The position numbers and the translations under genes are program-made. Shown piece by piece: positions 47,157-60,221 of a stretch of DNA of 64,000 nt (position 1 is the first letter of the stretch; each line of letters opens with the position of its first letter). Under the pieces are notes generated by a model, which did not search any database, had not been told where the DNA came from, and saw nothing but the letters and a program-made list of their open reading frames with translations. Source of the DNA: Eretmocerus hayati (lineage: Eukaryota > Arthropoda > Insecta > Hymenoptera > Aphelinidae); contig CM056742.1 of assembly GCA_029851415.1 (NCBI GenBank), positions 190,135,344 through 190,199,343 on the forward strand. Reading direction: 5' to 3'.

Positions 47157-50100
47157 CTGCAAAAACAAAAACATGTCGAAGTGAAATCTCTGTACTTGTT
47201 CGAGTTTTGTAGCTAGAATATAGGCATTTCAAATCTCATAAAGAACTTGTGTGACGAGGGATGAAATTACACAGAATAACAACTGGATGGTCCTCGCGAA
47301 CTCTGGGGCATCGCATGAGAAAACTTTTCCATTGCGATAATCGAGAGTTAGATAGAATTTTGTTCAACTCTGGATGCGCTCGCAAAAACTGGTCGTTAAT
47401 TGCAGCAGACTGTAGCATACGTCTGCTGAACTTTGAAAATTTATCGCTTCAAGTAGCAGATTTTCTGGTTCTAAATACGCGAAAGATAATGGAAATTTGG
47501 CATGGAGAATTCGCAGTCGGACCGGTCAATGATGGATGAGCAAAGAAAATTCATCGCGGAAGTAATTAGTGAGTACGAATTAATTAGAGCCAAGGGATTG
47601 AAGTAATTACAGAGGTATGGAAAGCCCCTGATCATAATGCTAAAATCGTTAGTAGTCGGCTCTCCAACTTTGCCCGCGATGGTAGGGCTTGAATTGAGAT
47701 TAATACTTTGGTCTGAAAATGAAGAATTGAGAGCTCTTCCGAGAATCACCGTGTAAAATGCAAATATTATTGGCTAATCTCGCAAAGAGGGCGGATATTA
47801 AAATCACTCAAAGTTCATCTTCGCTGCTCGAGTCGAGTTTGACAAATGAATATTCATGGCTTTGTGGATAGTTGAGTCAGCGTCTCTATACATAATTCAA
47901 CTCGACCATATACTCATTCTTCAGACTTCCGCGCTTTCTGAGATTCAGTAAGGAATCAGCAATAAATACTCTTGAGACAGATAAAACTAGCAAAGGTGCA
48001 TGCATACCAACGCGAAATTTGACTATAGACATCAAAATCCTAAAACTCCCGAATGATTTTAGTCTGGAAAGATAAGTCGAGGTCAGTTTTCATTCAACGA
48101 TGGTAAAAATTGCAAAGTTATGAGAATAAGAGCGACGCCAGAAGCAAGTAAATCATAAGTTTGAAATCCATGATATCCATTTCCATGGATGATTCAGAGA
48201 CAGTATAAAGGGAACAACCAAAAACCTCATCTATTTTGAAATAATTGATCGGTGTAAAAAATGCTCCCTGAATGTATCGATTCCCATTCATTCGCATCAA
48301 TTTAAACTTCCTCGTTGTTGCTGGTAATTTGTAATGAACTACGTTTCCAAGAGAGGCGTTTAATGTTCGTATTGGAGCAGTTTTATGGCAAAGATTCGAA
48401 TTTTAGGTGAAAGGTTCGAAGCTAAAAGGAAGCAAAATCAGAGGTTTAATACAACGACTACACGGTGTTTTCTATTGGTGTCCAAATGAATCACTCAAAA
48501 CAATCAGTTGAATTTGAGATATGTTATCAAAGGGAATCCTTCGGCGTCAAAAGGATATTTCATGACATGCCTTGGTGGAGATCTGAAATTATTCGTAGGC
48601 ATCGTAGTGGAACGGAGCGCCTGCTGAATAAGGACAGTAATGAGAGACGCGCCAAAGTTGAATCGTTGCGGTGATTATGGTTGGAACGCTTATAACCGCG
48701 ACAGCGTTCCTCGAGGCTGAAGTTCGGTACGAAGCACAGGTGAACAATTCATGAGACCACAGATCCGTGGTGTAGCCACACAAGTCCCGCGTCGATTTCG
48801 TATCTAGAATGTATTCTGAGCTCTTGCGCTTGCACGACAAATAGTTTTGCAAAAGGCAATACAAGCACAGTTACACAACCATGAATTTTTCACCAAATTC
48901 GATGAAAAATTTAAATTGAAAAGCGAGGCACTGATCGATTGAATAAAAATTCTCTCTCCCGCACTCGGAAGGACGAGCTAGAAGATTGAACGGATTTCTA
49001 GACTTTGCCAGTATTCTCCGAGTCCGTGCGAGAAAGAAATGGCACAAAGGAGAAAGGGGCTTGAGGTTGGAAATTGCTCAAAGGAAGAAGAATCCGAGAG
49101 ACAGATGGGTGGAAGAAAGAAGAAGAGGCTCGTGCAAGTGACACTGGCAAGCAAGCTCGGGATATATTGGGCCGTGCGAGCGAGGCTGTGGCCACTGAAA
49201 CGCTCGCTGCAGGCTCTGGCTGAGCTTGGATTCGATGAGCCGATTGCTTGCGGCCCTCCAAGCGAATATAGAGAAGGGCCAACGGCTGCGAGATTCGCTA
49301 CAGCGAGCAATCGTTCTGGGCACGACGTTTGATTCTGCAAAGCTTGCACGCGAGCTTTTTGCTCGTGATTTGCTCAAGTGCTAATCTGAGATGCCCTTGT
49401 GCAACCTTCTTCCCATCAAGAATTATCCACTGATCGAGGGCAATAAGTCTTTGACGAGGTTTCTGTCACTGGACCCATGATTGAGTCGAACTGTCGAGTT
49501 GTTGCACACTATTGTTGGGTGTAGGGCGAAAAAAATTCCTTGAGATGATCTTGTAACGATGGAAGTCGAAATGGTATGATTTACGGGGTCAGCGCCAGGA
49601 ACAAATTCATAAGCAGCTTACATCAAATATTGGGCAAACTTACAAAATGAAAGTCGGCACTGGATCACCATCTCGAGCGCGTCCGAAGATCTAAAGGTAA
49701 CGAAAGCTGGGAAAAAGCTCCGCGACTGGACTTCGACATTTATGTGCACATTCCGAGTGTGATTTTGAATGCAGTCAGGTCCCTATGTAGAAATTTTGCT
49801 TATAAGAGGGCATGTTGCCATAGTGCGCACAGTGATGGATCGGGGATCCGCGTGCGAGGGACGCGAGGGCTCTGAGAATCTGGCGTGCATCGCACACGGT
49901 ATTATACACGTGTATTGGGCTGGAGCTTGGCTGAAGCTCCGGAGGCCCCGGTTGCCACGGTGGAATTTCAAATTTGCAACGCGGAATGCCGGCCAAACCG
50001 AGACCGCGTGGCTCCCTTGCGCACGAGCTGCTCTGACGCGCGGCGGCTATATCCTGTATGTACTATGCGCCGGCATGTATGAAAGATTTATTGCCTCAAG

Positions 50101-52171
50101 TTTTGATGCTTGACTCGCGCGAAAGGAAATTTGCCGGTGCCCTGTGCATGCGGGCACCGCGAGTGAATGAAACGAGATAGACGCGAGCATTCCTCGCTCG
50201 AATCCTATTTGCAGAATTTGTAACGTATATTACGCCCTCGCATGGAGATTTGTGTGTACATCCTCGTGGAGCAGTCACGAAGGGTAGCAAGTTGCAAGCA
50301 GTATAACCAAAACCATCCCTCTCTGACAGATGTACTTACACGTCAGGAGCAACGAGTATGACGAACTACCCCCCGAAATGCGCGTAATGCATTATTATCA
50401 CTAGCCAATTTCGAGGCAATTTTTCTAATTCTTGTCGAGTATGTGACACTCTTACAGCGCTCGTGCATGGTCATCGTTACTGCTTCCGTAATTCACATTT
50501 TTTCGAAAAATATTCCACGGGGATTCAGGTGAGTTTTGAATCTGCACATGACTACCACATAATTTTTGGAGAATCTTATACAGCACGTTGTACTCACATC
50601 GGAACGATATCAATATCATGGCAAAAAGGTTGGACAGAGGCATCAGCAATCAGACATGATATTCATCAAGTACGTTTATCGTTCTGCTATTGCCAAATTC
50701 GTTTTAGTGGCACAAGGAAAACTTTGACGTTGACTTCGAAGAACATCCACATAAAGGTATGCAGAAACTCGACTGAAATGTGAAACAAAATAGTCTTGCG
50801 TGGCAAATTGTTGTAGACCTAGAGCATATCATATATTGGCCCAATGTAGAGTTCGGTTTTCATCAGCATGTGCTTCTTTGCGACAAAACTGTTGAATTTA
50901 AAAATTCGGATAAGATCCAGGGTTTGTATTACTTATATGAGATCTGAAATGGACTGAAATTAGACTCAGCTCCGATGGATCAACTATCCAGTTTTGACGA
51001 GGTCATTGGCACCTGCGATGTGTTGAGTTCGTTTTAACCAAGTGAGTGGAGGGCGTCCATAACCATTTCTCAAATCTTGTCGTTTCGATTAAACTTTCAA
51101 GTCGGTGTAATGAGCTTCGTCACACGAGACGAGCTGTTCCAACTTTTGCAATGCATCACGACTCACAAAATAAATGCTGGAGGAACGATGTTGTACAGAG
51201 AAATATTCATGGTCGAGAATCGAGATAACAGCAAACTGGAACTCGATGATTGAATGAAACAGTCGTGTATCATGGAAAAGTACAGGTTTTGTCTTTCTGC
51301 GCACAGAATTTCTAATCTAACGAATTGAGTTCTGAGTTTCAAAGTGATTTCGGGAAGATTATCTTTAGAAATTATTGAAGACAGTTGTATAATTATGGGT
51401 CAGGACGAAGAGCTGAGAAAAGGTGATCTTTTTTGATCGAAAATCGTCCTTCTTTTTTGAAGCCTCGTGGATAATATGAGGTCCTTGCTTTCAACACCGA
51501 AGGCTAGGGTTAGAATCTCGGCCGGCACCAATGTGAATTTTCATAAGTATGCTTGTCGATGGCTTCGGTTGTTCGTTCCCCACTTTAAACTGTAGGCCCC
51601 GCAGAATAACTCCGGAAACAGGTTGAAAATGCGTTGATGAGAAAAAAATCTCCCTTCGGATTTTCATCGCTGTGGAACGAAAGGCACTTTTTAGATAATC
51701 GTTTGATGACTTTGCAAAATCTGTCCAATACGCAAAAAGCTCAAAGGATGATGGATTTTAGGTTGAAATTGTTCATATTTTTTGTGAATGTGTGGGCTGA
51801 GTCGCTCGTCTATCGGGCTCTGCTTTGGACAATAAGAGTAAAAAGTGATATCAGTGTATGAATACCAGATGTTAGTGATACACCGAGACAATATGATACA
51901 ACAGACAAGGACGTCATTATACTCAATGTGGCCAAACATTTATTCAAAGTTTCGGGAAAAGACGAGGGGTGTCTGTGGGTCAATGGCTCGGATGATCATG
52001 CGAATTTTGAGCACACCTGAATTAGCAATGGCCGTACCACTTTAAATCAAGACAAGCGAAATGAGTCGACAAGGAGGATGAAGGGCAGAACATTTGCGTA
52101 ATCCTTTGTTCGAAACTGGATCAACGCAGAAACAGTCACGCTCGAATCTGGCAGCCCTCGCATTCATTCGA

Positions 52172-52217
52172 TGGCCAACATAGAGGTATAAGAATTAGAA
52201 TACCTCTATGATGGCCA
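52172..52217. repeat. Short hairpin, 17-bp stem
   Basis: TGGCCAACATAGAGGTA pairs with TACCTCTATGATGGCCA (one mismatch) across a 12-base AT-rich loop. No known microRNA was recognised. Confidence 0.55.
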
Positions 52218-53074
52218 AACAAAAGCTTCGGGCAGTGAAAACAGCAGACCTCTGCAGAGCCAGAATCTGCATCGGGCAGTCTCTCCATCACTTTCGTGTC
52301 GCGATGCACAACGGACCGCGTTTGTTGTCGAATTGGAAAAAGTGGAAAAAGAAGAACATTCGTTGACGCTCGCAAGTGTTCACGACGGACGAATATTTCA
52401 CGCTACACCTTGCTGTGCGAGAAAAAGAATATCAACGGCTCGTATTTTGATAGATTATCGACGCTGAAGTCGTGAACTCCAACGCAGTTTGTACAATACA
52501 GCTATCATCAGTATCTGCAGCATCCACGGCAATCGATCGTAGAACCCAAGAGAATTTTAGATCCCGCAGCCTCATTCCCACGACTGTGTTGCTCTCTGAT
52601 GAAAAACACACGAATCTTACTGCTGTCAGAAGGACCCCAAAGTAACATTGACGATTCAAGGAGTTGTCCTTTTACCTTAGAAAAACGATTTGTACGGAGT
52701 TTTGACATCTGGAATGAATGGTCACCAACAAAAAAATCATAATGCAAACAGTCTGATCGAACCTTCGGTCTACAGGAGATATCGATGAACTTTGCGTCCC
52801 TACAACCCCTCAGTGGATGGGAAGGCGCACACTTTGCGTCAAAGGGAAGATACGGCGATGGGTGCTGAGAGCGAACAGCAAAAGGGAGTTGGAGAGCTTC
52901 GGGACTCTAGTACAGAGTAGTTCTTGATCGGTGGGTGTAGCAGTGCGGTGAGACAACTCGATGAGAGTTTGAAGTCCATTTGGGCCAGTGCATGCTCTAA
53001 TGGCCACTCGCGCTAGTTGTACAATGGGCGAGCTCTGCCCAAGTTCACTCGAGGAATTGCTGCTCGTTACTTAC

Positions 53075-53187
53075 CCTGGACCAGAGCAAGAACATCCGAG
53101 GGAGCTGCGGTAAACTTCCATAATTGCCGTGTCTAACCTCCAGCTCGTGTTATAATGCTGCTCTGAAGCGACTATGGCTCTGTAACT
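53075..53187 (-). promoter_or_regulatory. Possible minus-strand TATA/Inr promoter and short first exon
   Basis: On the minus strand TATATATA (53216-53209) lies 29 bases before an arthropod-type initiator CACAGTT (A at 53187). A strong donor GG|GTAAGTA follows at 53075, giving a 113-nt exon. It holds an ATG at 53121 reading 15 codons plus two bases, without a signal-peptide character. Phase 2 at its donor matches the phase needed by the first visible Mmp2 exon at 47156. It may be an alternative Mmp2 first exon, an untranslated exon or chance. Confidence 0.3.
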
Positions 53188-53771
53188 GTGCTACCAAGTG
53201 TCATGTGGTATATATACTTTGGGCAGTATGCTAGCACGCGAAGTTGATCCTTGTAGTCGACACGACGATATCGCGAAGCAGATCTGAGCGTTCCGAAGTT
53301 CAGTTGTGCGACATTGCGAATTGAAATTGAGCACTCGGATCGTTGTAGAAACACCTTTATTATTTGATGAGTTTAGCGATCTTGGAAGCCTAATAACTGA
53401 AAGGATTCTCGGCTCGTCTTGACTGAATCAGTGCAAGCCAATGTCGCAGAACTTGAATTGTACTCGTGTAGATCTACACCGATTCTCTATGATATAGGCA
53501 ATATCCACTACTAAACATACTCGGGTGGTATTACTTCACTATACGGGCACTTGGTTGAGGCTTATGAGTGTGCAGACATTTTTGACGTTTGTTGAATAGA
53601 TTTTCGCCATTTAGGGACACTTGGCGTTGACAAATTCATAGTTCAAACAATTTTCAGAGAATTTTGTAGGAATATCATGGACCACGCGTGAATTTGTGTG
53701 AAAACTAGAATGAAGAATCAGAATTGCCCAAAAACTAGACCTTGCCTTTTTCCTCATTTTTGAAAAATATT

Positions 53772-53796
53772 ATTCTCGATATCCCGTATCGAGAAT
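53772..53796. repeat. Perfect 10-bp hairpin
   Basis: ATTCTCGATA-TCCCG-TATCGAGAAT, a perfect stem with a 5-base loop. It stands alone; function unknown. Confidence 0.45.
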
Positions 53797-56700
53797 TCTT
53801 TTTGGAAGCAGGGAACCGATCTTGAAAAGCGCAAGTGTAAAGACATCCTTTTCGTATCAATTCATGCAAGCTGCAGAGTCTTGGGGAATCTTGGTGTGAG
53901 CCGCGCAGCAAAAGTGGACATAATATGTGCGTGTAGCTTTGAGTTTGAGCCCGACAAAGTTTCCCCATTCCCATTCTGCCGTGGAGAGTGGGAAGACTTT
54001 GCTGCTCGAATGAGTTAATTTCAGTCGGAAGAAGCGATTGCAAGTTTTTATCTATTTTTGGGTATGGAATCCCATCAAGAGTTTTCGTTTTCATCTACCA
54101 AGTCGGTATACGATCCACCTCACGAATAATGAAATTTATTTGTTTCGTAAAAATAAACAAATGATGGGTTACAGGTTAAAAGTTGATCTGCTGCGAATCA
54201 AGACATTTTCCACAGTGTAAGTTGAAACTATAGCTTTCGGTTCCAAACTTTTGGCTGAGAGCAAGAGGAAAAATTGTATTTCCGTCTCGAATAATTTCAA
54301 AAAGCTAAGCAAAAATGAAGATACGCCGTTAAAATCATCCCGATATATTAGAAATCGAGCTGAGAAGAGAATTTAAAGGAAACAATAGTGATTTTTCACC
54401 ACTTTGCACCGGGTTGCAGAATTCACAAATGAAATACAATCAGCTGTTCCTAGGAATCGTTTCTACCAGTTTGTTCTAATCAAAGTTGTGTAATAAGAAT
54501 CAAGCATACGTAAGGGGGAAAAATGACACTATCCTCGCGGAAGTGAAGAAGGTCACCAAGAGTGAAGCACGAGCTTGGTAATTCGAAAGCTCGCTGCAAG
54601 CCCGCCACCTGCAACGTACGAGAGAGGGCTGTCGAGTGACCCTGCGCATTTTACACGAGACGAGGAGCGTGCCCAAGGGCCTGGAGCACTCGCTATCCGC
54701 GCGCCGCACCCAAGCGGCCGCAAGTGCAATCGAGCTGTCACGGAGGGAGCTTGCGAGGGCGGCAGAGTAGTCACCCCACCGTGCGTATGAAGCGGCTTTT
54801 GGGCAGGCTTACTATATCACTCGCACTACCTCTCAAACCGCAACCACGAGGTGGTTACCGCGCCTACCCTATCTTGGCCCACTCGAGAGCGGAGTACAAT
54901 TTACATGACGCGCGGCCCTCGTATGCACGTATATATACCAAGAGTTTTCTCCATATACATTGATGTCGTGTTGGGTGATGCAAAGTCAACCGGGGTTGTG
55001 CACCGACCGACGTTGACTCGTGACTGACTCCAAAGCTTGCACGTGCAGAAGTTCTATCCGAACTAAATTCATGAGCACATCTCACCGAAGATGGAGATCG
55101 ATGAGGATATCGAAAGTTCTCAAAGGCAGTCGGGAGTCGGACGATTATGTAGCAGCATTCGGGAACAATCATTTCGTCCAAGAATAGCGCTAACGGATTG
55201 CTCATCAACTACATTTTGCAAATATTCTCAAGCCATAATGAGGTTATCTCAACCTCTTTATCAGCCGTAAGACTAAATCATGGAGCTGCGCGAGAGACTT
55301 TCATGATAATTCGGAATTAGTTGGGAACAAAAAATGCTGCTGAGCGCAAGTATGATCGAAACTCTGATGAAATCTTGTACCAGATTTTCCACCAATCTCC
55401 TGAAAATTGATGAGAGGAGTTGAATCCTTCTCTCGCTCTTCCAGGAATTGTTCTGTGAAATTATGGGATCACATCAGACGGAAGAGTGAAGCTCGAAATG
55501 ACGTTGAAATACATCTTGAAAACCACTGAGACGAGATACACGGTACGTACGAGAAACACTCATCGGAAGAAGCCTCAAGCTGAGCATTTTACGAGCGGAA
55601 ATTGCCCTCTTGCAATTCGAGATGCTGCAGCCCAGTACGCGTTTTGTAGTATTCTTTCCCGAGTTGTTTCTCCAGTGGCAAATCCCCGGGGCAAAATGAA
55701 CGAGCGGGAAAATTCTAGAGATGACGACGCAAGAACTCCTTTGAAAGCTCTGTTTTTTGCTTCCGTTTGCACTGACCGCGCGTTTCACGACAGCTTGAAA
55801 GTCGGACCTCTGGGTTGTGGACTCTAGAACACACGAGTGTGACGCGAACGCGGGTGTCTGTAAGTGTAAGCCTCGAGGCTTCGAGTTGAATGCAGTGGCT
55901 TTGTGAATGATGGCACTGAACGTCACCAGTCTGAAGGCGGTAACGAACGCAGGGCTTTTTCAAGTGATCCCACTGTCATCTCGATCGAAGCTCAAAGCCG
56001 TCGTGAAACCTGGATTAGATCCGCTCGGGAAAATTATTCTCGCGTGATCATCTAGAGGGCAATCACTGGATTCGTCACATGTTATTTCATAAAGTAGGTG
56101 TCAGTGGGTCAAGAATTCCTCTGCGGAGATCCGTGTTCCTTGAGATATTCCTCCTGAACAAATTGTTGATTCTGACGAGAAGGTGGCACGGAGTGCTTTT
56201 GATTAATTTTCGATCAAAGTAATTATTAAAACTATCTCAAAACATTTGGAGAAACCAGTCTATTGATTCCAGAACCAAAAATGACCATCTCGCCAGTAAT
56301 TCGTTGGAAATACGCCCGCTGTAGATTCTCTTTCCAGCAATTATATTGTTTCTACGAACCAAAAAAGCACGTCAGGATATGGAAACTTGTGAAAAGCCCG
56401 AGATGAATGAAAAACGTTCTACAGATTTATCAACATCTCTATTATTGTATATCTCGTTTAGGCTCGTCGTAAAGACAAATAGTCTAGCGTGCGGATCTAC
56501 ACCTTCAACAAACTGCTTTGTGTCTTAACCAAATGAACCGATACAGGTTTCAAATTCTCGTTAAAAAAAAAGTTCCGACAGAAGTCCAAGGATTTGGTGC
56601 GGCAATGTAAAAATCTGGCAAAAAGAAGAGAGTTGAAGAAAAGTTCCAATTAAAGCTTGAAGAGATCTTGTTTCCCAATATGCAAACAACTCATTATGGC

Positions 56701-57111
56701 GGGAAATTTATTCCTTCCTCCTAGTTGGCTCTGAAAGTTTGAGGTCGGATTCGGCTCTGACCCGATTTGCCCTGAGCCGGGATCTGACGAGTGATTTTGA
56801 CGCAAAGCGCAGAGCCGGAGCGTAAAATTGAGTCAAGAAGGAAACAAATGAAGTAGAGTGAGCCCTCGAGTTTGAGAGCAAGTTACACAGGGCGATAACA
56901 AGCAGTTCTCGCGGGCGCCTCTATACAGTACGTACCTATATAACAGCTCGCGGCTTCGATCCAATTAGTGGGCCGGGCAAGTTTTTGCCAAAGCTCGCGC
57001 GACCGACTGGCTCTCCAACTTGTTCTCGGCAAGTGTACTCCACAGGGGTTTTGAACACAGGGCTCAAGAGCTGCGTGAACTAGGCCGCGAGAGCTTGGGC
57101 TCCGATAAAAA

Positions 57112-57129
57112 ACGACGACGACGACGACA
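57112..57129. repeat. (ACG)6 trinucleotide repeat
   Basis: Six consecutive ACG units in a GC-richer stretch. Non-coding as far as can be seen. Confidence 0.8.
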
Positions 57130-57929
57130 CGCCAAGTGCAACTCAATTTCTTCTGCCGATCGGCTGCTGAGAGTTATGTGAGCCGGTAAAATCGCTAAGC
57201 CAACTCCCGGAAGACTCTCATTGTACACAGAAGCCAAAAATGGATCGGGAGTCGAGAGCTTGCAATCGCGTATTGTGTGAGTTGTACAGTGGTGCTGAGC
57301 AAGTTGGAGGAAGCCTATTTGAAGTGCCATGAGCACACAAGAGGGGGTCATTGGTGTAGCGAGAACTGATTATCGGGCGACATTCAAGCTCGTGTTCAGC
57401 ACTTACAGATGGTCGCCTGTGGGGGAATGGGGGAGGTACTAGCACACAGAACTTTCTAATACAATGGACCGCGACATCCGCACTCACACGAATTTGTACA
57501 ACTACAACATTACTGGGGCGTACACCGTGAACAAGTGTAATATACATATTTCAGGCTGCAACGATTAAATAAGTTGGACCGAGTTTGTGGCCTCGCCTCG
57601 ATGTTGATCAGTGGAATGTGGCGTCCTCCAGATCGATCGGATATTCGACAATACATGATATAAATTTCATAAGTTGATTGTTTCTAACAATAGATTGCTT
57701 TTCACAATGAATTCAGAAGTAGGCCCTGACTGTAATCTCTTCTTCATTACTCTAACCTAAAAATGCCGCGTTTGAATGCGATTTATGGGTTCTTGTGATG
57801 AAAAAATATATCTACACTTTTGCAAACCCATTTTGCGCACCGGAGGACATGTTCTATTGCCCGAAATGAACTACCGCGCTCAGTACGGAAATATTACATT
57901 ACTTCAACATAAATAGTGAAAGCTATACA

Positions 57930-58615
57930 CACTGTAAGAACTTGGTTGACTTCCAATCAAATTTGTTCAACCTCTGGTTGATTATTTTACCACAGCGAAT
58001 GTAGAAGAGAATATGGGATCCACGAGATTGGTAAGTGCTAGTGCCCGATTGACATTTTTGGATTAGAAAAACAAGTTTCTCCGTATTTCTTTATGAATAA
58101 ATAGATGTAAACAGAAGCACTAGTGCTGAGAGCCTTTTCGAAAAAATAATTCAGGTTATGAAACTTTTTTGCGATTCAGTATCCGGATTGGTGACCGCTC
58201 GGCGTGATATGGGTTCAGTATGGGACCGTTGGGACCCATGAGATTAGTCAAAGGTGGTCTTCGGAAGACATTACTGGGTCAAAGGAACAAGTTTCCTCAT
58301 ATTTTTTCACTAATCATCAGCGGCGTTCGCGCGAGCCTTTTCGGAAGATAATCCAAGTCAAGCGACATTTTTGGGATTTAGTATCCGGCTTGATGACCCC
58401 TCATTTTGCATTGGCCGCATTGAAGATCCCAAACGAATTATGGATTTCGCAAACTAAGACAGACGAGCACCAATTCAGATACTGAATTGCAAAAACGTTG
58501 TTCAACTCGAATCACCAAATTCAAGCAGTGGTTAAATTTGGTGATCAAGCATTGGTTGCCGCGAAAAATCGGCCAATCGGTTGATTACTGGCTTTAACCA
58601 CAAATTTTTACAGTG
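57930..58615. mobile_element. MITE-like element with CACTGTAA ends and an internal direct repeat
   Basis: The outer ends CACTGTAA (57930) and TTACAGTG (58615) are inverted, followed inward by weaker inverted matches (TTGGTTGA, AATCAAATTTG). Inside, a block of about 120 bp starting ACAAGTTTC is repeated in direct orientation (58071 and 58287), with GAGCCTTTTCG and TTCAGTATCCGG-like segments in both. A 93-codon open frame crosses the second copy but shows no recognised domain. Confidence 0.55.
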
Positions 58616-58833
58616 CAGCTAAACACTAAAAAGTCGTAAAGTTACTCAAATTAAGCAAGTTGAAATGGAAAAACGGCTCAAACTTGTACAAAAATCATAT
58701 TTCCTCTAGGAAATTTCAATCGAAATCATCACTCAAAATCCACATTGTTTGGTTTCATTACAATGAAATTGAATGGTGAGTTGCATATCAGTTAGCATAC
58801 ACTCTTCGCCCTCAAGACTGATACTGCTGGGTC

Positions 58834-59241
58834 GGGTTTCAGCGTTTACGAATTTACGAATTTACGGATTTACAAATTTACAAATTTACAGATTTAGCGA
58901 GGCGCATGCCCAATGCGTTGCATTCAACAAGCTTCATTCACACGATTGGGCCCGTCGGATCGGGCCGCTGGTTTGTATACGAATTCAGACAAATTAATTT
59001 GGTCAAATGTTTCCTAGTTTGGAATGTTGGAGTGAAACAACAAATCAAGAATGTATGAGCACAAGAAAAATTAGTCCAAAATTTGTCTAAATTCGTATAC
59101 AAATCAGCGGCACGATCCAGTGGGCCCAGTCGTGTGAATGAAGCTTGCTGACTGCAACGCACTGGGCATGCGCTCTGCTAAATCTGTGAATTCGTAAATC
59201 TGTAAATCTGTAAATTCGTGAATTCGTAAACGCTGAAACCC
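58834..59241. mobile_element. Inverted-repeat element with subterminal 8-bp tandem repeats
   Basis: The ends GGGTTTCAGCG / CGCTGAAACCC are 408 bp apart. Directly inside each end lie about seven tandem copies of an 8-mer of the form TTTACGAA (variants TTTACAAA, TTTACAGA) on the left, and the inverse (TAAATCTG, TGAATTCG) on the right. Arms continue through GGCGCATGCCCAATGCGTTG and TTTGTATACGAATTCAGACA to about 59000/59080. No transposase. Confidence 0.75.
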
Positions 59242-60221
59242 TACCCTGAAACATCTTCTTGAATCGGCACGTTGATTCTGGCGACTGCATTCGCTCACTC
59301 AAAAAGGTTGTGATGAACACTTAGGACCCTCTGCTATAAGCGGGCAAGCATCACACCCAGGTCGAGTGAGTCCATGCAATCGCCAAGTAGTTATTCCGTT
59401 GCTTCCTGGCTCGCTGGTTTCCTCTGTTGGATGAATCTTTCTTGACGTAGTTCATCGTATATTCAGTTTCGAGGTTCCACATGGTTTACATGTAGATGGC
59501 TCTCAATCACATCGCCACCGGCCAATTTCAGATTTTCACAGAATCGTTTCGTCATTTTAGAGGCTGTCTGTATCGGCCGCCACTGCCTGAAAATTTTTCC
59601 TACAACGTCATCTGAAGTAAGAGCCTTTATATACGTCGTAAGAACACTGTTCGGGAAATGGTTACCGATGAAAACAGTCTCCAAAATACCAAAGTGATTT
59701 TTTGAAAATCTGGAATGGACCCATGCATAACTTTCATGTCTGGAGCATCCCAAGTTTATGCTCATCGGTCTCATTAACAATAGTTATATATACCTAACAT
59801 ATTAAAGTTTGAGGATGGTTTTCGCTAGGCAAGGCGATATCATTCCCAGATGCTTCCAATTATTTCTGATGATTCTTACCAATTTATGGAAGAGTAACAT
59901 AAATTGGAATTCGTGGTAACTATCCAGGCGATGTTCATTTGCAAAGTGCACTGTTTCTCATTCTGGTTCTACAGCTCTCCCTCAAGCAAAGAGTTCACCA
60001 TATCAGAAGGAATTGCTTACTCTGTTCGACTATTTTTTGTCCAAGTCACCCACTGACGACAATAGGAAACCTAATAACTGTGTGATAAGAATTTTCATAT
60101 ACGTAAGATACGCTTGAACGGAATGGGTAATCAAGGTGAGATAGAGGGGACTAAAGGGTCACAACAATTGCTTACAGTTTTCATCTGAGGTTAATCAAAA
60201 TACCATTGAGGAAGGACAAAA

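Larger units (their letters stand above)
47157..57929. other. Presumed Mmp2 upstream intron or flank, no recognisable gene
   Basis: No exon of a known family was found. GC-richer islands occur near 49000-49350, 49770-50130, 54550-54900, 55470-55930 and 56900-57350 and produce overlapping two-strand frames of 60-150 codons without domain signatures. No Mmp prodomain signature (PRCGVPD-like) was found on the minus strand. Confidence 0.45.

Noticed and set aside
47236..47418. Minus-strand frame with MRCPRVREDHP, considered as an Mmp cysteine switch
   Set aside because: The order of residues does not match PRCGVPD and no prodomain helices or donor in the right phase accompany it.
48118..48183. 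Hydrophobic minus-strand peptide resembling a signal sequence (KLMIYLLLASLLFS)
   Set aside because: A stop follows immediately and no GT donor is available within the hydrophobic stretch, so it cannot be the Mmp2 first exon as read.
51481..51540. Segment with GGTTAGAATCTCGG that resembles a tRNA B box
   Set aside because: No cloverleaf could be built around it: no A box at the right distance and no acceptor stem pairing.
59463..59780. 105-codon minus-strand open frame
   Set aside because: Reads like plausible protein but no family could be recognised, and there is no splice or promoter support.
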